A DNA stretch of 64,000 nucleotides, from contig PBYI01000046.1 of assembly GCA_002729525.1 (NCBI GenBank), forward strand, positions 16,930 to 80,929, written 5' to 3'. Source of the DNA: Nocardioides sp. Its GTDB lineage: Bacteria > Actinomycetota > Actinomycetes > Propionibacteriales > Nocardioidaceae. Within the stretch, counting starts at the first letter, position 1. Every line of letters starts with the position of its first letter. Below are positions 43,338 through 52,334 of this stretch, in pieces. The notes beneath the pieces are model-generated. The model saw nothing but the letters and a program-made list of their open reading frames with translations, had not been told where the DNA came from and ran no database searches. The translations under genes were made by a program, and so were the position numbers.

Positions 43338-44246
43338 CTAGGGCCGACGGCGCAGGGTGGTGCAGGTCGCCGGGTCGTCGTGGGTGAACGCCACCCCGGC
43401 GTACGGCAGGGACACCGGGTGCTGCGCGGCGAGGTGGGCCCCGGGCCACGGCAGGTACGGCGCGGCGGGCAGCGCGCGCACGGCGCTCGGGTCGACCCGG
43501 GCCACCGACCGCTCGAGCAGCGCCGTCCACCGCGCGACCCCGGGTCCGGGCACGGCGTGGCGGTAGGACGAGCCGGTCTGGTGGGTGCCGTCCTCGATGA
43601 GCGACGACCGACCCGTGCGGGTGTCGAGCGTCGGGTCGGCGAGCACCTGGGTGCGCCACGGCACCAGGTGGGTGCGCGGGCGGGTGCGGGCGATCCGCCG
43701 GTGCCACCGGTCGTAGCGACGCAGCAGCTCGTCCAGGCCCCGCTGCACCCGGCCGGCGCCCACCCGCACCACCTGGAGCAGGTGGACGTGCGTCGTCGCC
43801 GGCAGCAGGTCGAGCGTGCGCACCAGCCGGCGGCGGGTCCACTCCTCGGGGTCGGCCGGGTTGGTGCCCAGCGCGACGACGACGTGCGCCGGCGAGGGGT
43901 CGACCCGGTGCAGCTGGCGGCGCAGGAGGCGCGGCAGCGCGGCCGGCTGGCGACCCGGGCAGTAGTCGAGCCACCAGTCGGGCTGGCGGGTGGCCAGCAC
44001 GTCCGCGGCCCGCATCAGGGTGCTGTCGCCGAGCACGACCACCCCGCCGCGGCGACGGGCCGCGGGCGTCGGGGTCGGACCGGCCTCCTGGCTCGGGGTG
44101 GCGCTCGGCCCGACCGACCCGCCCGAGCCTGCGGTCCCCGCCGAGGGTGCCGCGCCGAGCACGAGCGCCGCGAGCAGGGCGGCGACCAGCCCGACGTACC
44201 GGCGGCGGGCGGTGCGGGGGGGGCGGGGGGGGCGGGGGGAGGGCAT
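43338..44246 (-). CDS. secreted SGNH/GDSL hydrolase-like protein
   Basis: The 302-residue product starts at an ATG just after a Pro/Arg-rich N-terminus encoded by long C tracts. A signal or membrane segment spans about 18-35, and a Thr/Pro/Ala linker follows. The SGNH core has S75 in VLGDSTLMRA, block III-like VALGTNPADP and the D-H pair in EDGTHQTG. It could act on acyl or glycan esters in the envelope. It is distinct from the two long SGNH paralogues near the dpr operon. Confidence 0.78.
   Translation of the reverse strand: MPSPRPPRPPRTARRRYVGLVAALLAALVLGAAPSAGTAGSGGSVGPSATPSQEAGPTPTPAARRRGGVVVLGDSTLMRAADVLATRQPDWWLDYCPGRQPAALPRLLRRQLHRVDPSPAHVVVALGTNPADPEEWTRRRLVRTLDLLPATTHVHLLQVVRVGAGRVQRGLDELLRRYDRWHRRIARTRPRTHLVPWRTQVLADPTLDTRTGRSSLIEDGTHQTGSSYRHAVPGPGVARWTALLERSVARVDPSAVRALPAAPYLPWPGAHLAAQHPVSLPYAGVAFTHDDPATCTTLRRRP
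44216..44243 (-). repeat. G8-C-G8-C-G6-A-G3 tract inside a start region
   Basis: On the plus strand the bases form four G runs (8, 8, 6 and 3). They encode Pro/Arg codons 2-11 of the SGNH protein on the minus strand. The tract could form a G-quadruplex and could slip in replication. Confidence 0.8.
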
Positions 44247-44346
44247 GACGCCACCATGATGGCGCGACCGGAGCCTCCGCGTCCGCGACTTCGGGCCACC
44301 CGGTGGAGGAGCCGAGCGGTGTCCTGGTCCTGCCAGACTGAGCGGC

Positions 44347-45138
44347 ATGAGCGACCGCCCCGCCGTGGAGACCTGGCTGACCGACATGGACGGAGTGCTC
44401 GTCCACGAGGAGGTGCCGATCGACGGCGCCTCCGACTTCCTCGACGCGCTCAAGGACTCCGGCCTGGAGTTCATGGTGCTGACCAACAACTCCATCTACA
44501 CCCCGCGCGACCTGTGCGCCCGGCTCTCGGCCAGCGGGCTGGAGGTCCCCGAGGAACGGATCTGGACCTCCGCGCTGGCGACCGCGGCGTTCCTCGACGA
44601 GCAGCGGCCGGGCGGGTCGGCGTACGTCGTGGGGGAGGCGGGCCTGACGACCGCCATGCACGAGGTGGGCTACGTGCTGACCGACCGCGACCCCGACTAC
44701 GTCGTGCTGGGCGAGACCCGCACCTACTCCTTCGAGGCGATCACCCGCGCGATCCGGCTCATCGACGCCGGCGCGCGGTTCATCGCCACCAACCCCGACC
44801 CCAGCGGACCCAGCCGCGAGGGCCGGCTCCCGGCGACCGGCTCGGTGGCAGCGCTGGTCAGCACCGCCACCAACCGCAAGCCCTACTTCGTCGGCAAGCC
44901 CAACGCGCTGATGATGCGCTCGGCGCTCAACCGGCTCCAGGCGCACTCCGAGACGACCGTGATGGTCGGGGACCGGATGGACACCGACGTCATCGCCGGG
45001 CTCGAGGCCGGTCTGCGCACCGCGCTGGTGCTCAGCGGGTCGACGAGCAAGGAGGAGGTCGAGGTCTTCCCCTACCGCGCCGGCATGGTCGTCGACTCGG
45101 TCAAGGACCTCGTGAAAGTGGTCCGCGAGGGCTGGTGA
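44347..45138 (+). CDS. NagD-type HAD-IIA hydrolase
   Basis: The 263-residue product has the HAD nucleophile motif D13-M-D15-G, the class IIA cap region, LTNNS (motif II) and the motif III/IV region VGDRMDTDVIAGLEAG. Family members hydrolyse sugar or nucleotide phosphates. CAGACT (44334-44339) lies 7 bases before the ATG. No pathway neighbours identify the substrate. Confidence 0.9.
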   Translation: MSDRPAVETWLTDMDGVLVHEEVPIDGASDFLDALKDSGLEFMVLTNNSIYTPRDLCARLSASGLEVPEERIWTSALATAAFLDEQRPGGSAYVVGEAGLTTAMHEVGYVLTDRDPDYVVLGETRTYSFEAITRAIRLIDAGARFIATNPDPSGPSREGRLPATGSVAALVSTATNRKPYFVGKPNALMMRSALNRLQAHSETTVMVGDRMDTDVIAGLEAGLRTALVLSGSTSKEEVEVFPYRAGMVVDSVKDLVKVVREGW

Positions 45139-45204
45139 CCCATCCGGTCGGCGGAGGGCACCGAACGACTGGTGTTCCCCACGAGTCGACACGGAAGGCG
45201 TCCG

Positions 45205-45918
45205 ATGACCCTCCACACCACCACCCGCAGCACCCGCACCGCGACCCGGCCGAGCCGCTCGCGCCGGGCCCGCACCGTCGCCGGCGTCGCCGGCCTGCTG
45301 ATGCTCGCGGTCCCGCTGGCCGCCTGCGGCAGCGAGAACGACGAGAGCGGCAGCCAGGAGCGGGTCGAGGCGCTCGCCGAGCTGCCCGACCTGAACAACG
45401 GCCAGCAGACCGAGATCGAGCTCGACCCCGGCTTCCTCGAGGCGCTCGACACCCTCGGCCTCACGCCCGGCGTGGTGGGTGACGCCGGGCTGGACGGTGC
45501 GACGCTGTCGTTCCCGATCACCGGCGGCAACGTGTCGCTCTTCGAGCCCGGCTCGGTGCCCAACTACGTGACCGGCCAGATCTTCCACGAGAACTCCGGC
45601 CTGTCGCTCACCGCCGGCGACACCGTCGTCAAGCTCGCCAACTTCAATGTCGACCCGGAGTTCTCCCGCGTCTACGGCGACGTCGAGCTCAACGGCGACA
45701 TCGTCGCGCTGAGCGCCTACCTGTTCCGTCTCAACGGCAGCACCCTGCAGCCCATCGAGACCGACGACGCCGGCAACACCGTGCTCACCGGCAGCGGCGT
45801 GTTCGTCTCCGACGTGGCCGCCGGCCTGCTCAACGACACCTTCGGCACCGACGCGGTGACCGACCAGCTCCAGGTCGGGGTCGCGACCGTCACGGTCGGC
45901 ACGCCCACCGACGGCTGA
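45205..45918 (+). CDS. lipoprotein of unknown function
   Basis: The 237-residue product starts at an ATG behind GGAAGG. It has a basic N-terminus, a hydrophobic segment and lipobox LAAC (about 44-47), then ENDESGSQERVEALAELPDL. The mature part is a beta-rich domain (TLSFPITGGNVSLFEPGSVPNYVTGQIFH, KLANFNVDPEFSRVYGDVELNG) with an Asp/Thr-rich end. I do not recognise a family. A strong hairpin at 45943-45978 separates it from the convergent MFS gene. Confidence 0.75.
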   Translation: MTLHTTTRSTRTATRPSRSRRARTVAGVAGLLMLAVPLAACGSENDESGSQERVEALAELPDLNNGQQTEIELDPGFLEALDTLGLTPGVVGDAGLDGATLSFPITGGNVSLFEPGSVPNYVTGQIFHENSGLSLTAGDTVVKLANFNVDPEFSRVYGDVELNGDIVALSAYLFRLNGSTLQPIETDDAGNTVLTGSGVFVSDVAAGLLNDTFGTDAVTDQLQVGVATVTVGTPTDG

Positions 45919-45942
45919 CCGCACCGGCACCCGCACGACGTA

Positions 45943-45978
45943 CCGCGGCCCGACCTCCGCCGGAGGTCCGGGCCGCGG
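45943..45978. terminator. bidirectional hairpin between convergent genes
   Basis: CCGCGGCCC-GACCTCCG pairs with CGGAGGTCCGGGCCGCGG with a single bulged base. It lies 24 bases after the lipoprotein stop and 32 before the end of the convergent MFS gene, so it can serve both. Confidence 0.75.
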
Positions 45979-46010
45979 CGTCCACGGGGCTCGGTCGAGA
46001 CGGGTCGGGG

Positions 46011-47300
46011 TCAGTCCAGGTCGCCGACCCCGACGGCCTCGCCCTCGGCCCGGCTGTGCTCGGCCGGGGCGTGCTCGTCGCGCAGGTAGCGCGCGCCGTA
46101 CGCCATGACGCCGACGGCGATCGCCACGGCGACCGCGCCCATCCAGAAGGGCGCGTGCACCGAGACGTCCTCGCCGAGCCGCCCCGCGACGTACGGCGCG
46201 AAGGCGCCACCGACGAAGCGGACGAAGGAGTACGCCGCCGACGCGACGCCGCGCTCGACCGGTGCGGCGCCCATGACGGCCTCGGTGATGACGGTGTTGT
46301 TGACGCCCAGGAAGGCGCCGGCGAGCACGACGCAGACAATGAGCGTGGCCTTGGAGTCGGTGAACAGCGCCATCACCGCGAGGTCGACGGCGAACAGGCT
46401 GAGCGAGGTCAGCACGGTCGGCACCGAGCCGATGGCGCGCTGCAGGCGCGGGGCGACCCACACGGACGTGAAGGCCAGCAGCAGGCCCCAGCCGAAGAAG
46501 ACGAAGCCGATCTGGCGGGCGGTCATGTCCAGCGGGAACGGCGTGAACGCCAGCAGCGTGAAGAACCCGATGTTGTAGAAGAGGGCGGTCAGCCCGACGA
46601 AGAGCAGCCCGCGGTGGCGCAGTGCCTTGAACGGCTCGCTGATCGACTGGCGGTGACCGCTCGGCGGGGTGGTCGGCAGCAGGAAGGTGGTGGCGACCAG
46701 GGCGACCGCCATCAGCACCGCGACGCCGAAGAACGGCGCGCGCCAGGAGATCGAGCCGAGCGCACCGCCGAGCAGCGGGCCGGCCGCGATGCCGAGGCCC
46801 AGGGCGGCCTCGTAGAGGATGATCGCCCGCGCCGTCGAGCCGCGCGCGGAGACCACGATCGTGGCCAGGGCGGTCGCGATGAACAGCGCGTTGCCCAGGC
46901 CCCAGCCGGCGCGGAAGCCGACGATCTGGCCGATCGTGCTCGACGACCCGGCGAGGGCCGCGAAGACGATGATGAGCACCAGGCCGACGAGCAGCGTGCG
47001 CTTGGCGCCGATCCGGCTGCTCACCACGCCGGTCACCAGCATCGCCACGCCCATGACGGCCATGTAGCTGGTGAACAGCAGCGAGACCTGGCTGGCCGAG
47101 GCGTCGAGCTGGTCGGCGATCGGCTTGAGGATCGGGTCGACCAGGCCGATGCCCATGAAGGCGATGACGCAGGCGAAGGCGACGGCCCAGACGGCGCGGG
47201 GCTGGTCGAGGAAGCCGCCGCTGCGGCCCTCGGTGGCTGGCTCGGTGGCTGGCTCGGTGGAGCCGGTGGTGGTGTCGGGTGCGTGGTGGACGTCTGTCAC
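46011..47300 (-). CDS. MFS transporter
   Basis: The 429-residue product has about 12 membrane segments. Its MFS landmarks include FMGIGLVDPILKPIADQL near the first helix, SSRIGAKRTLLVG (motif A-like) after helix 2 and FRAGWGLGNALFIATALATI in helix 4. It is a likely drug or metabolite exporter of the DHA1 type. It lies directly after the MarR gene, with 4 bases between them, so the regulator probably controls it. Confidence 0.9.
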   Translation of the reverse strand: MTDVHHAPDTTTGSTEPATEPATEGRSGGFLDQPRAVWAVAFACVIAFMGIGLVDPILKPIADQLDASASQVSLLFTSYMAVMGVAMLVTGVVSSRIGAKRTLLVGLVLIIVFAALAGSSSTIGQIVGFRAGWGLGNALFIATALATIVVSARGSTARAIILYEAALGLGIAAGPLLGGALGSISWRAPFFGVAVLMAVALVATTFLLPTTPPSGHRQSISEPFKALRHRGLLFVGLTALFYNIGFFTLLAFTPFPLDMTARQIGFVFFGWGLLLAFTSVWVAPRLQRAIGSVPTVLTSLSLFAVDLAVMALFTDSKATLIVCVVLAGAFLGVNNTVITEAVMGAAPVERGVASAAYSFVRFVGGAFAPYVAGRLGEDVSVHAPFWMGAVAVAIAVGVMAYGARYLRDEHAPAEHSRAEGEAVGVGDLD

Positions 47301-47304
47301 GGCG

Positions 47305-47775
47305 TCAGGAGTCCTCTCTGCTGGTGGTGGCGCTGGTGCTGCCCTCGGTCGGGGCGGGAGCGGGGTGGTCGACCACGTCGCGCAGCAGCGCGACGGCGTC
47401 CTCGAGCCGGTCGCGCTGGTCGGGGGTGAGCCGGGCGAGCACGGCGTGGCCGTTGCGGCGGCGTACGTCGTCGAGCTCGTCGTGGCCGGTCGGCGTCAGC
47501 GAGACCAGGGCGGCGCGGGCGTCGTCGGGGTGCTGCTGCTTGTCGACCAGCCCTGCGTCGGCGAGACGGCGTACGAGGGCGGTCATGGACGGCTGGGAGC
47601 AGCGGTCGAGCTCGGCCAGTGCGGAGACCCCGAGAGGGCCGTGCTGGTCGAGGATCGAGAGCACCCGGGCCCCGGCCGGGACCGCGTGCAGCTGGCGCAT
47701 GGTGCGCACGAGCCGGGAGGCCTGGGTGACGAGGTCGCCGGCGACGGCCACCTCGTCCGGCTGGTCGTTGTACAT
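47305..47775 (-). CDS. MarR family transcriptional regulator
   Basis: I chose the ATG at 47775; an ATG three codons earlier is also possible. The 156-residue product has the MarR winged helix: VLSILDQHGPLGVSALAELDRCSQPSMTALVRRLADAGLVDKQQHPDDARAALVSLTPTG. A dimerisation C-terminus follows, with a Thr/Ser tail. The perfect palindromic arms at 47790-47804 just upstream are a likely operator. The MFS gene follows in the same operon. Confidence 0.92.
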   Translation of the reverse strand: MYNDQPDEVAVAGDLVTQASRLVRTMRQLHAVPAGARVLSILDQHGPLGVSALAELDRCSQPSMTALVRRLADAGLVDKQQHPDDARAALVSLTPTGHDELDDVRRRNGHAVLARLTPDQRDRLEDAVALLRDVVDHPAPAPTEGSTSATTSREDS

Positions 47776-47789
47776 GACAACCATAATCC

Positions 47790-47804
47790 CATAGGCAGGC
47801 TATG
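47790..47804. promoter_or_regulatory. MarR-type operator candidate
   Basis: CATAG-GCAGG-CTATG is a 15-base palindrome with a 5-base centre, 15 bases before the MarR start and 41 before the divergent DUF1697 gene. The surrounding AT-rich patch is unusual for this genome. Confidence 0.65.
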
Positions 47805-47845
47805 TATTCCAGTGGGCCTCGTCACGGCTCCGGCAGAATGGCGGG

Positions 47846-48379
47846 GTGCCGACCTGTGTGGCGTTCCTGCGCGCGATCAACCTGGGTGCGACCCGGAAGT
47901 TCCCGAAGGACGACCTCCGGCGGGTGACCGAGGAGGCCGGGTTCGACGACGTGGCGACGTACATCAACACCGGCAATGTCCGCCTCACCACCCGGATGCG
48001 CTCGACCGACAAGGTCGCGACGACCCTGGAGTACGCGTACGCCGCCGACCGCGGGTTCGCGGTCCCGACCGTCGTGCTGACGCTGCCCGAGCTGGCGCAG
48101 GTCGCCGCCGACGCCGAGGAGATCGGCGCCGGTCACGAGGGCACCCGCTACGTGTCGCTGCTGCGCACCGAGCCGACGCCCGAGGCGGTCGCCGCCCTCG
48201 AGGCGCTGTCGGGCGACGGCGAGACCGTCGCCGTGCGCGGCCGCGGGGCGCACCTGCTCGTGGGCGACCAGGCCCACACCGCGCGGCTGAGCAACGCCAC
48301 CGTCGAGAAGAGGCTCGGTGTGGTGGCGACCAACCGCAACGTCAACGTCGTCAGGACGCTGGCGCAGAGGTGGGGGTGA
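47846..48379 (+). CDS. DUF1697 domain protein
   Basis: The 177-residue product starts at a GTG, 6 bases after CAGAAT. It has the family signature VAFLRAINLGATRKFPKDDLRRVTEEAGFDDVATYINTGNV, then LRTEPTPE, and the C-terminal AHTARLSNATVEKRLGVVATNRNVNVVRTL. The function is unknown. Its last 29 bases overlap the convergent MFS gene at 48351. Confidence 0.9.
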   Translation: MPTCVAFLRAINLGATRKFPKDDLRRVTEEAGFDDVATYINTGNVRLTTRMRSTDKVATTLEYAYAADRGFAVPTVVLTLPELAQVAADAEEIGAGHEGTRYVSLLRTEPTPEAVAALEALSGDGETVAVRGRGAHLLVGDQAHTARLSNATVEKRLGVVATNRNVNVVRTLAQRWG

Positions 48380-49634
48380 TCCCCGGCCCGGCGGCGGGCT
48401 CGGCGGCGGGCTCGGACGGAGCGCGGGGGAGGCGGCGTACGGACGACGACGCCAGCACCAGCAGGCACACCACGACGTACGCGACGCCGCTGGCGACCAT
48501 GACGTCGGTGTAGCCGAACGCCGCGGCCAGCGGGCCGAAGGTGATCTGGCCGACCGGGATAGCCACGAACGAGCCGAGCGCGTCGTAGGAGTAGGCGCGC
48601 GAGAGCATCTCGTCCGGCACGTTCTCCTGCATGGCGAGGTTCCAGCCGAGGTTGAAGACCTCGGTGCCGGCGCCGGCGACGAAGGTCGCGACCATGAGCA
48701 CCGCCAGGTGCGGGTAGCTGCCGAGCAGCAGGATCGGTACGCCGAGCAGCGAGATGCCGAGCATGCCGAGCAGCAGCGGGCGCTGGAGCGGCACCCGGAG
48801 CATCAGCAGGGTCATCACCAGCAGGCCGATCGCCTCGGCCGAGAGCACCAGGCCCCAGCCCTCCTCGCCGATCGTCTCCTTCGCGCGGGCGGGGCCGAGG
48901 GTGAACCACGCACCCATGTGGATCGCGTTGAGGACGCCGAAGCCGAGCACCACCACCCACAGCCACGTCGTACGCCGGAAGTAGGTCCAGCCCTCGCGCA
49001 GCTCCGCGATCGTGCCTTGGCCCTCGTCCTCGCTCGGCTCCTTGGCCGGCAGGTGCACGAAGCCGAGGAAGACCGCTGAGAGCAGCCAGGTGCAGGCGTC
49101 GACCGCGAGCGCCCAGCCGGGGCCGACCCCGACGACGAGCAGGGCGCTGACGGTCGGGCCGAGGATGGTCAGCGACGCGCGGGCCAGCGACATCAGGGCG
49201 TTGGCCCGCTGCAGCTCCGAGCGCGGCACCAGCGACGGCATGATGCTCGCCATCGCCGGGAACGCGATCGCCGACACCGTGCCGTGCACGGCGCTCAGCG
49301 CGATCAGCATCCACAGGTCGGCGGTGCCGGTGATGACCAGGGCGGCGATGAGGCCCTGGGTCACCGCCGAGGCGATGTTGGACACCTGGATGACGACGTT
49401 GCGGGGGAAGCGGTCCGCAATGACGCCGCCCCACAGGAGCAGCAGCACCATCGGCACGGTGTGCGCGGCCAGCACGTAGCCGAGCGCGGCCGGGTCGTCG
49501 TCGGTGATGTGCAGGACGGCGAAGGCCAGCGCGACGCTGGCCATCGCGTTGCCCAGCATGTTGACCACGCGCGAGGCGTAGTACCAGCGGAAGTTGGGCT
49601 CGCGCAGCGGCGCGAGCGACTCGGCCCAGGTCAT
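48351..49634 (-). CDS. MFS transporter (MFS_3/enterobactin-exporter-like)
   Basis: The 427-residue product starts at an ATG overlapping the regulator stop (ATGA). It has about 12 membrane segments and the MFS_3-type N-terminus LREPNFRWYYASRVVNMLGNAM, LLLLWGGVIADRFPRNVV (motif A) and GPTVSALLVVGVGPGWAL. A Glu/Asp-rich central loop separates the halves. It likely exports a toxic or signalling metabolite and is controlled by the adjacent ArsR-like regulator. Confidence 0.9.
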   Translation of the reverse strand: MTWAESLAPLREPNFRWYYASRVVNMLGNAMASVALAFAVLHITDDDPAALGYVLAAHTVPMVLLLLWGGVIADRFPRNVVIQVSNIASAVTQGLIAALVITGTADLWMLIALSAVHGTVSAIAFPAMASIMPSLVPRSELQRANALMSLARASLTILGPTVSALLVVGVGPGWALAVDACTWLLSAVFLGFVHLPAKEPSEDEGQGTIAELREGWTYFRRTTWLWVVVLGFGVLNAIHMGAWFTLGPARAKETIGEEGWGLVLSAEAIGLLVMTLLMLRVPLQRPLLLGMLGISLLGVPILLLGSYPHLAVLMVATFVAGAGTEVFNLGWNLAMQENVPDEMLSRAYSYDALGSFVAIPVGQITFGPLAAAFGYTDVMVASGVAYVVVCLLVLASSSVRRLPRAPSEPAAEPAAGPGITPTSAPAS

Positions 49635-50170
49635 GCCTGCTCCTGCATCCGGAAGGCGAACGCCGTCATGGCGACGTGGACCGTCCCCGGCGTCCGGGGG
49701 GCCTGGTTGGCGTCGTGCAGCAGGGCGGAGGCCTGCGCGAGCAGTGCGACCGCCTCGTCCCAGGTCCCGGGGTCGACCCAGCCCTCGAGGTCGGAGGAGA
49801 CGTTCTGGGTGCCGCGCTCGCGCAGCGCCATCCGGCGCTCGACCTCCTGGCCGACCGCGCGGACGTAGAACAGCTGGTCGTCGGCGCTGGCGTGTGCGCC
49901 CTCCGGGCTGACGCCGCGGCGCTCGTGCGGGTAGCGGTAGCGCTTGGCCACGCCGCCGCGGATGGTCTCCTCGCCGTCGAGCACCAGCTCGCCGGCGTCC
50001 AGGAGCGTCCGCAGGTGGTAGCTGGCGTTGGCGTGGGTCAGGTCGAGCTCGCGCGCGACCTCGGCTGCGCTCATCGCCGTGCCCGTGAGCAGGCTGAGCA
50101 TCCGCAGGCGCACCGGGTGCGCCGACGCACGCAGCGCGCTGACGCGTGCGGTGTCGTCGGGCTGGACCAC
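49631..50170 (-). CDS. ArsR/HTH-20-type transcriptional regulator
   Basis: I chose the GTG at 50170 behind GGAGGG; an upstream TTG at 50182 is possible. The 179-residue product has an N-terminal winged helix: RVSALRASAHPVRLRMLSLLTGTAMSAAEVARELDLTHANASYHLRTLLDAGELV. A helical C-terminal half with no obvious ArsR metal site follows, so its signal is probably an organic ligand. It is coupled to the MFS gene. Confidence 0.88.
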   Translation of the reverse strand: MVQPDDTARVSALRASAHPVRLRMLSLLTGTAMSAAEVARELDLTHANASYHLRTLLDAGELVLDGEETIRGGVAKRYRYPHERRGVSPEGAHASADDQLFYVRAVGQEVERRMALRERGTQNVSSDLEGWVDPGTWDEAVALLAQASALLHDANQAPRTPGTVHVAMTAFAFRMQEQA

Positions 50171-50273
50171 GAAACCCTCCAAGGGACGTTGGGGAGTTGT
50201 CGTGGACGAGTCTGTGGGTCCGCCGGGGTGACTGTCAAACGATTATTGGGGGGTCCCGGTGCTTGAATCGGGT

Positions 50274-51218
50274 GTGGCCAGCAGCAGCGACCCCGGAGCC
50301 CCTCGACCTGCCGTGACGGTCGTCGGCAGCCTCAACGTCGACCGCGTCGTGCCCGTGCGCGACCTGCCCGCCCCGGGCGCGACCGTGATCGGCGTCGAGC
50401 CGTCGCGCCGCGGCCCCGGCGGCAAGGGCGCCAACCAGGCCGCCGCCGCCGCGTCGTACGCCGTGGGCTCGGTCGCGGTGGCGATGGTCGGAGCGGTCGG
50501 GGCCGACGACGGTGCCGACCTGTGCCTGGACGACCTGACCCGCCGCGGGGTCGACGTCACCGGCGTACGCCGCCTGGCCGAGGTCGCGACCGGCAACGCG
50601 ACCGTCGCCCTCGACGCCGCCGGTCAGAACCTCATCGTCGTCGACCCCGGGGCGAACGCGGCCCTGGGCGTCGACGACGTCCGCACGCCCGCGGTCGGCG
50701 ACGCCGACGTGGTGCTGCTCCAGCTCGAGACGCCGGTGCCGGTCGTGACGGCAGCGGCCGAGCACGCCGCCGGGCGGGTCGTGCTCAACCCGGCGCCGCC
50801 CCCGGCGCCCGGGGACGACCTGTCCGCCGTGCTCGCGGCGGCCGACGTGCTCGTGCCCAACCGCGGCGAGCTGGCCGCGATGGTCGGCGAGCCCGAGGCG
50901 GCCACGGGGGAGCAGGTGCTCGCCCAGGTGCGGTCCCTGCCCACGTCTGCCGACGTGGTCGTCACCCTGGGCGGCTCCGGGGCGCTCGTGGTCGCCGGTG
51001 GCGTCGTCACCGAGGTGCCCGCCCCGCGGGTCGACGCGGTCGACACCACCGGCGCCGGCGACTGCTTCTGCGGCGTGCTGACCGTGGCGCTCGCCGAGGG
51101 CGCGTCGCTGGTCGACGCGACCCGGCTCGCGGTGGCAGCGGCCTCGGTCTCGGTGCAGGGTGCCGGCGCACGGGGACGCCTCCCCTCGCGCGGCGAGGTG
51201 GCGCAGCCGGCCGGGTAG
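50274..51218 (+). CDS. rbsK: ribokinase-family sugar kinase
   Basis: The 314-residue product has the PfkB-family motifs: VVGSLNVDRVV and GPGGKGANQAAAAASYAVGSV near the N-terminus (GGKGAN) and the anion-hole signature DTTGAGDCFCG near the C-terminus, which includes the catalytic Asp. It most resembles ribokinase, which makes ribose 5-phosphate. The start is uncertain: GTG 50274 is used, and GTG 50259 would add five residues. No ribose transporter genes are adjacent. Confidence 0.88.
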   Translation: MASSSDPGAPRPAVTVVGSLNVDRVVPVRDLPAPGATVIGVEPSRRGPGGKGANQAAAAASYAVGSVAVAMVGAVGADDGADLCLDDLTRRGVDVTGVRRLAEVATGNATVALDAAGQNLIVVDPGANAALGVDDVRTPAVGDADVVLLQLETPVPVVTAAAEHAAGRVVLNPAPPPAPGDDLSAVLAAADVLVPNRGELAAMVGEPEAATGEQVLAQVRSLPTSADVVVTLGGSGALVVAGGVVTEVPAPRVDAVDTTGAGDCFCGVLTVALAEGASLVDATRLAVAAASVSVQGAGARGRLPSRGEVAQPAG

Positions 51219-51221
51219 GGG

Positions 51222-52010
51222 CTACTCCCCGCGGAAGACCGGCTTGCGGCCCTCGTTGAAGGCCGCCATCCCCTCGGCGACGTCGGCGGTGCGCATCAGC
51301 ACGGTCTGCCCGGTGCGCTCGGTCTCCAGCGCGGCGTCCAGGGTCGGCACGGAGGCGTCGTTGATCGCGCGCTTGGTGGCGGTGTAGGCCAGCGGGGGAC
51401 CGGTGCGGAGGCGGTGGACGACCTTGCCGAGCACCTCGTGGTGGTCCGACGTCGTCAGGTGGGAGACGAGCCCACGCTCGTACGCCTCCGGTGCCCCCAG
51501 CGGCTCGGCCAGCATCGCCATCCGCATGGCGCGGGCCCGGCCGACCGACGCGGCGACCGAGGCCGAGGTGCCGCCGTCGGGCATGAACCCGATCCGCGCG
51601 AAGGCGAGGAGGAAGGACGCGTCGGTGTGCACGACCTGGAGGTCGGCGGCCAGCGCGATGCCGCAGGCGACGCCGGCGGCCACGCCGTGCACCGAGGCGA
51701 CGACCGGCTTGGCGCACCCGGTGATGGCGCGGATCAGCCGGTTGGTGACGTCCATGGCCCGGACGTCGAAGCGCTCGTGCGCACCCTCCCCGCCGATGTC
51801 GGCGCCGGCGGAGAAGTGGCCCCCGGAGCCGGCGAGGACGACCACCCGGGTCTCCTCGTCGGACCCGGCACGCTCGATCGCCTCGATCATCGTGCGCATC
51901 ATCGGCCAGGTCAGCGCATTCATCGCGGCTGGCCGGTCCATGGTCAGTCGCAGCACCCCGTCGGCGTGCTCGACCCTCAGGTGCTCGTCACCGGTGACGT
52001 CGTCGTCCAC
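51222..52010 (-). CDS. enoyl-CoA hydratase/isomerase family protein
   Basis: The 262-residue crotonase-fold protein starts at GTG, 7 bases after CACACT. It has the CoA-binding and oxyanion-hole motifs [12 protein letters not shown] and [20 protein letters not shown]. The position of the second catalytic acid in FMPDGGTSA carries Asp (usually Glu/Asp). The C-terminal [10 protein letters not shown] is typical. It could hydrate or isomerise an acyl-CoA in fatty or amino acid breakdown. It is divergent from clpS. Confidence 0.88.
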   Translation of the reverse strand: MDDDVTGDEHLRVEHADGVLRLTMDRPAAMNALTWPMMRTMIEAIERAGSDEETRVVVLAGSGGHFSAGADIGGEGAHERFDVRAMDVTNRLIRAITGCAKPVVASVHGVAAGVACGIALAADLQVVHTDASFLLAFARIGFMPDGGTSASVAASVGRARAMRMAMLAEPLGAPEAYERGLVSHLTTSDHHEVLGKVVHRLRTGPPLAYTATKRAINDASVPTLDAALETERTGQTVLMRTADVAEGMAAFNEGRKPVFRGE

Positions 52011-52028
52011 CCGTCGCAGTGTGCCACC

Positions 52029-52334
52029 ATGGAGGCCGTGGCCACCACGAGTCCTGTCGAGGTCGACCCCGGTCTCGACACCGCCGACCTGGTCGTCCCC
52101 GCCACCCCGTGGGTGACGGTCGTGTGGAACGACCCGGTCAACCTCATGTCCTACGTGACCTTCGTCTTCCAGCAGCACTTCGGCTACCCGCGCAAGAAGG
52201 CCGAGAAGCTGATGATGGAGGTCCACGAGGACGGCAGGTCGGTGGTCAGCAGCGGGACCCGCGAGGAGATGGAGCGCGACGTGCAGGCGATGCACGAGTA
52301 CGGCCTGTGGGCCACGATCTCGAAGTCCGAATGA
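52029..52334 (+). CDS. clpS: ATP-dependent Clp protease adaptor ClpS
   Basis: The 101-residue product has the ClpS core [18 protein letters not shown], then [23 protein letters not shown] and the acidic helix [19 protein letters not shown]. ClpS delivers N-degron substrates to the ClpA/ClpC chaperone. The ATG start follows CAGTGT by 6 bases. Its stop overlaps the DUF2017 gene, which is the same partner as in mycobacteria. Confidence 0.93.
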   Translation: MEAVATTSPVEVDPGLDTADLVVPATPWVTVVWNDPVNLMSYVTFVFQQHFGYPRKKAEKLMMEVHEDGRSVVSSGTREEMERDVQAMHEYGLWATISKSE

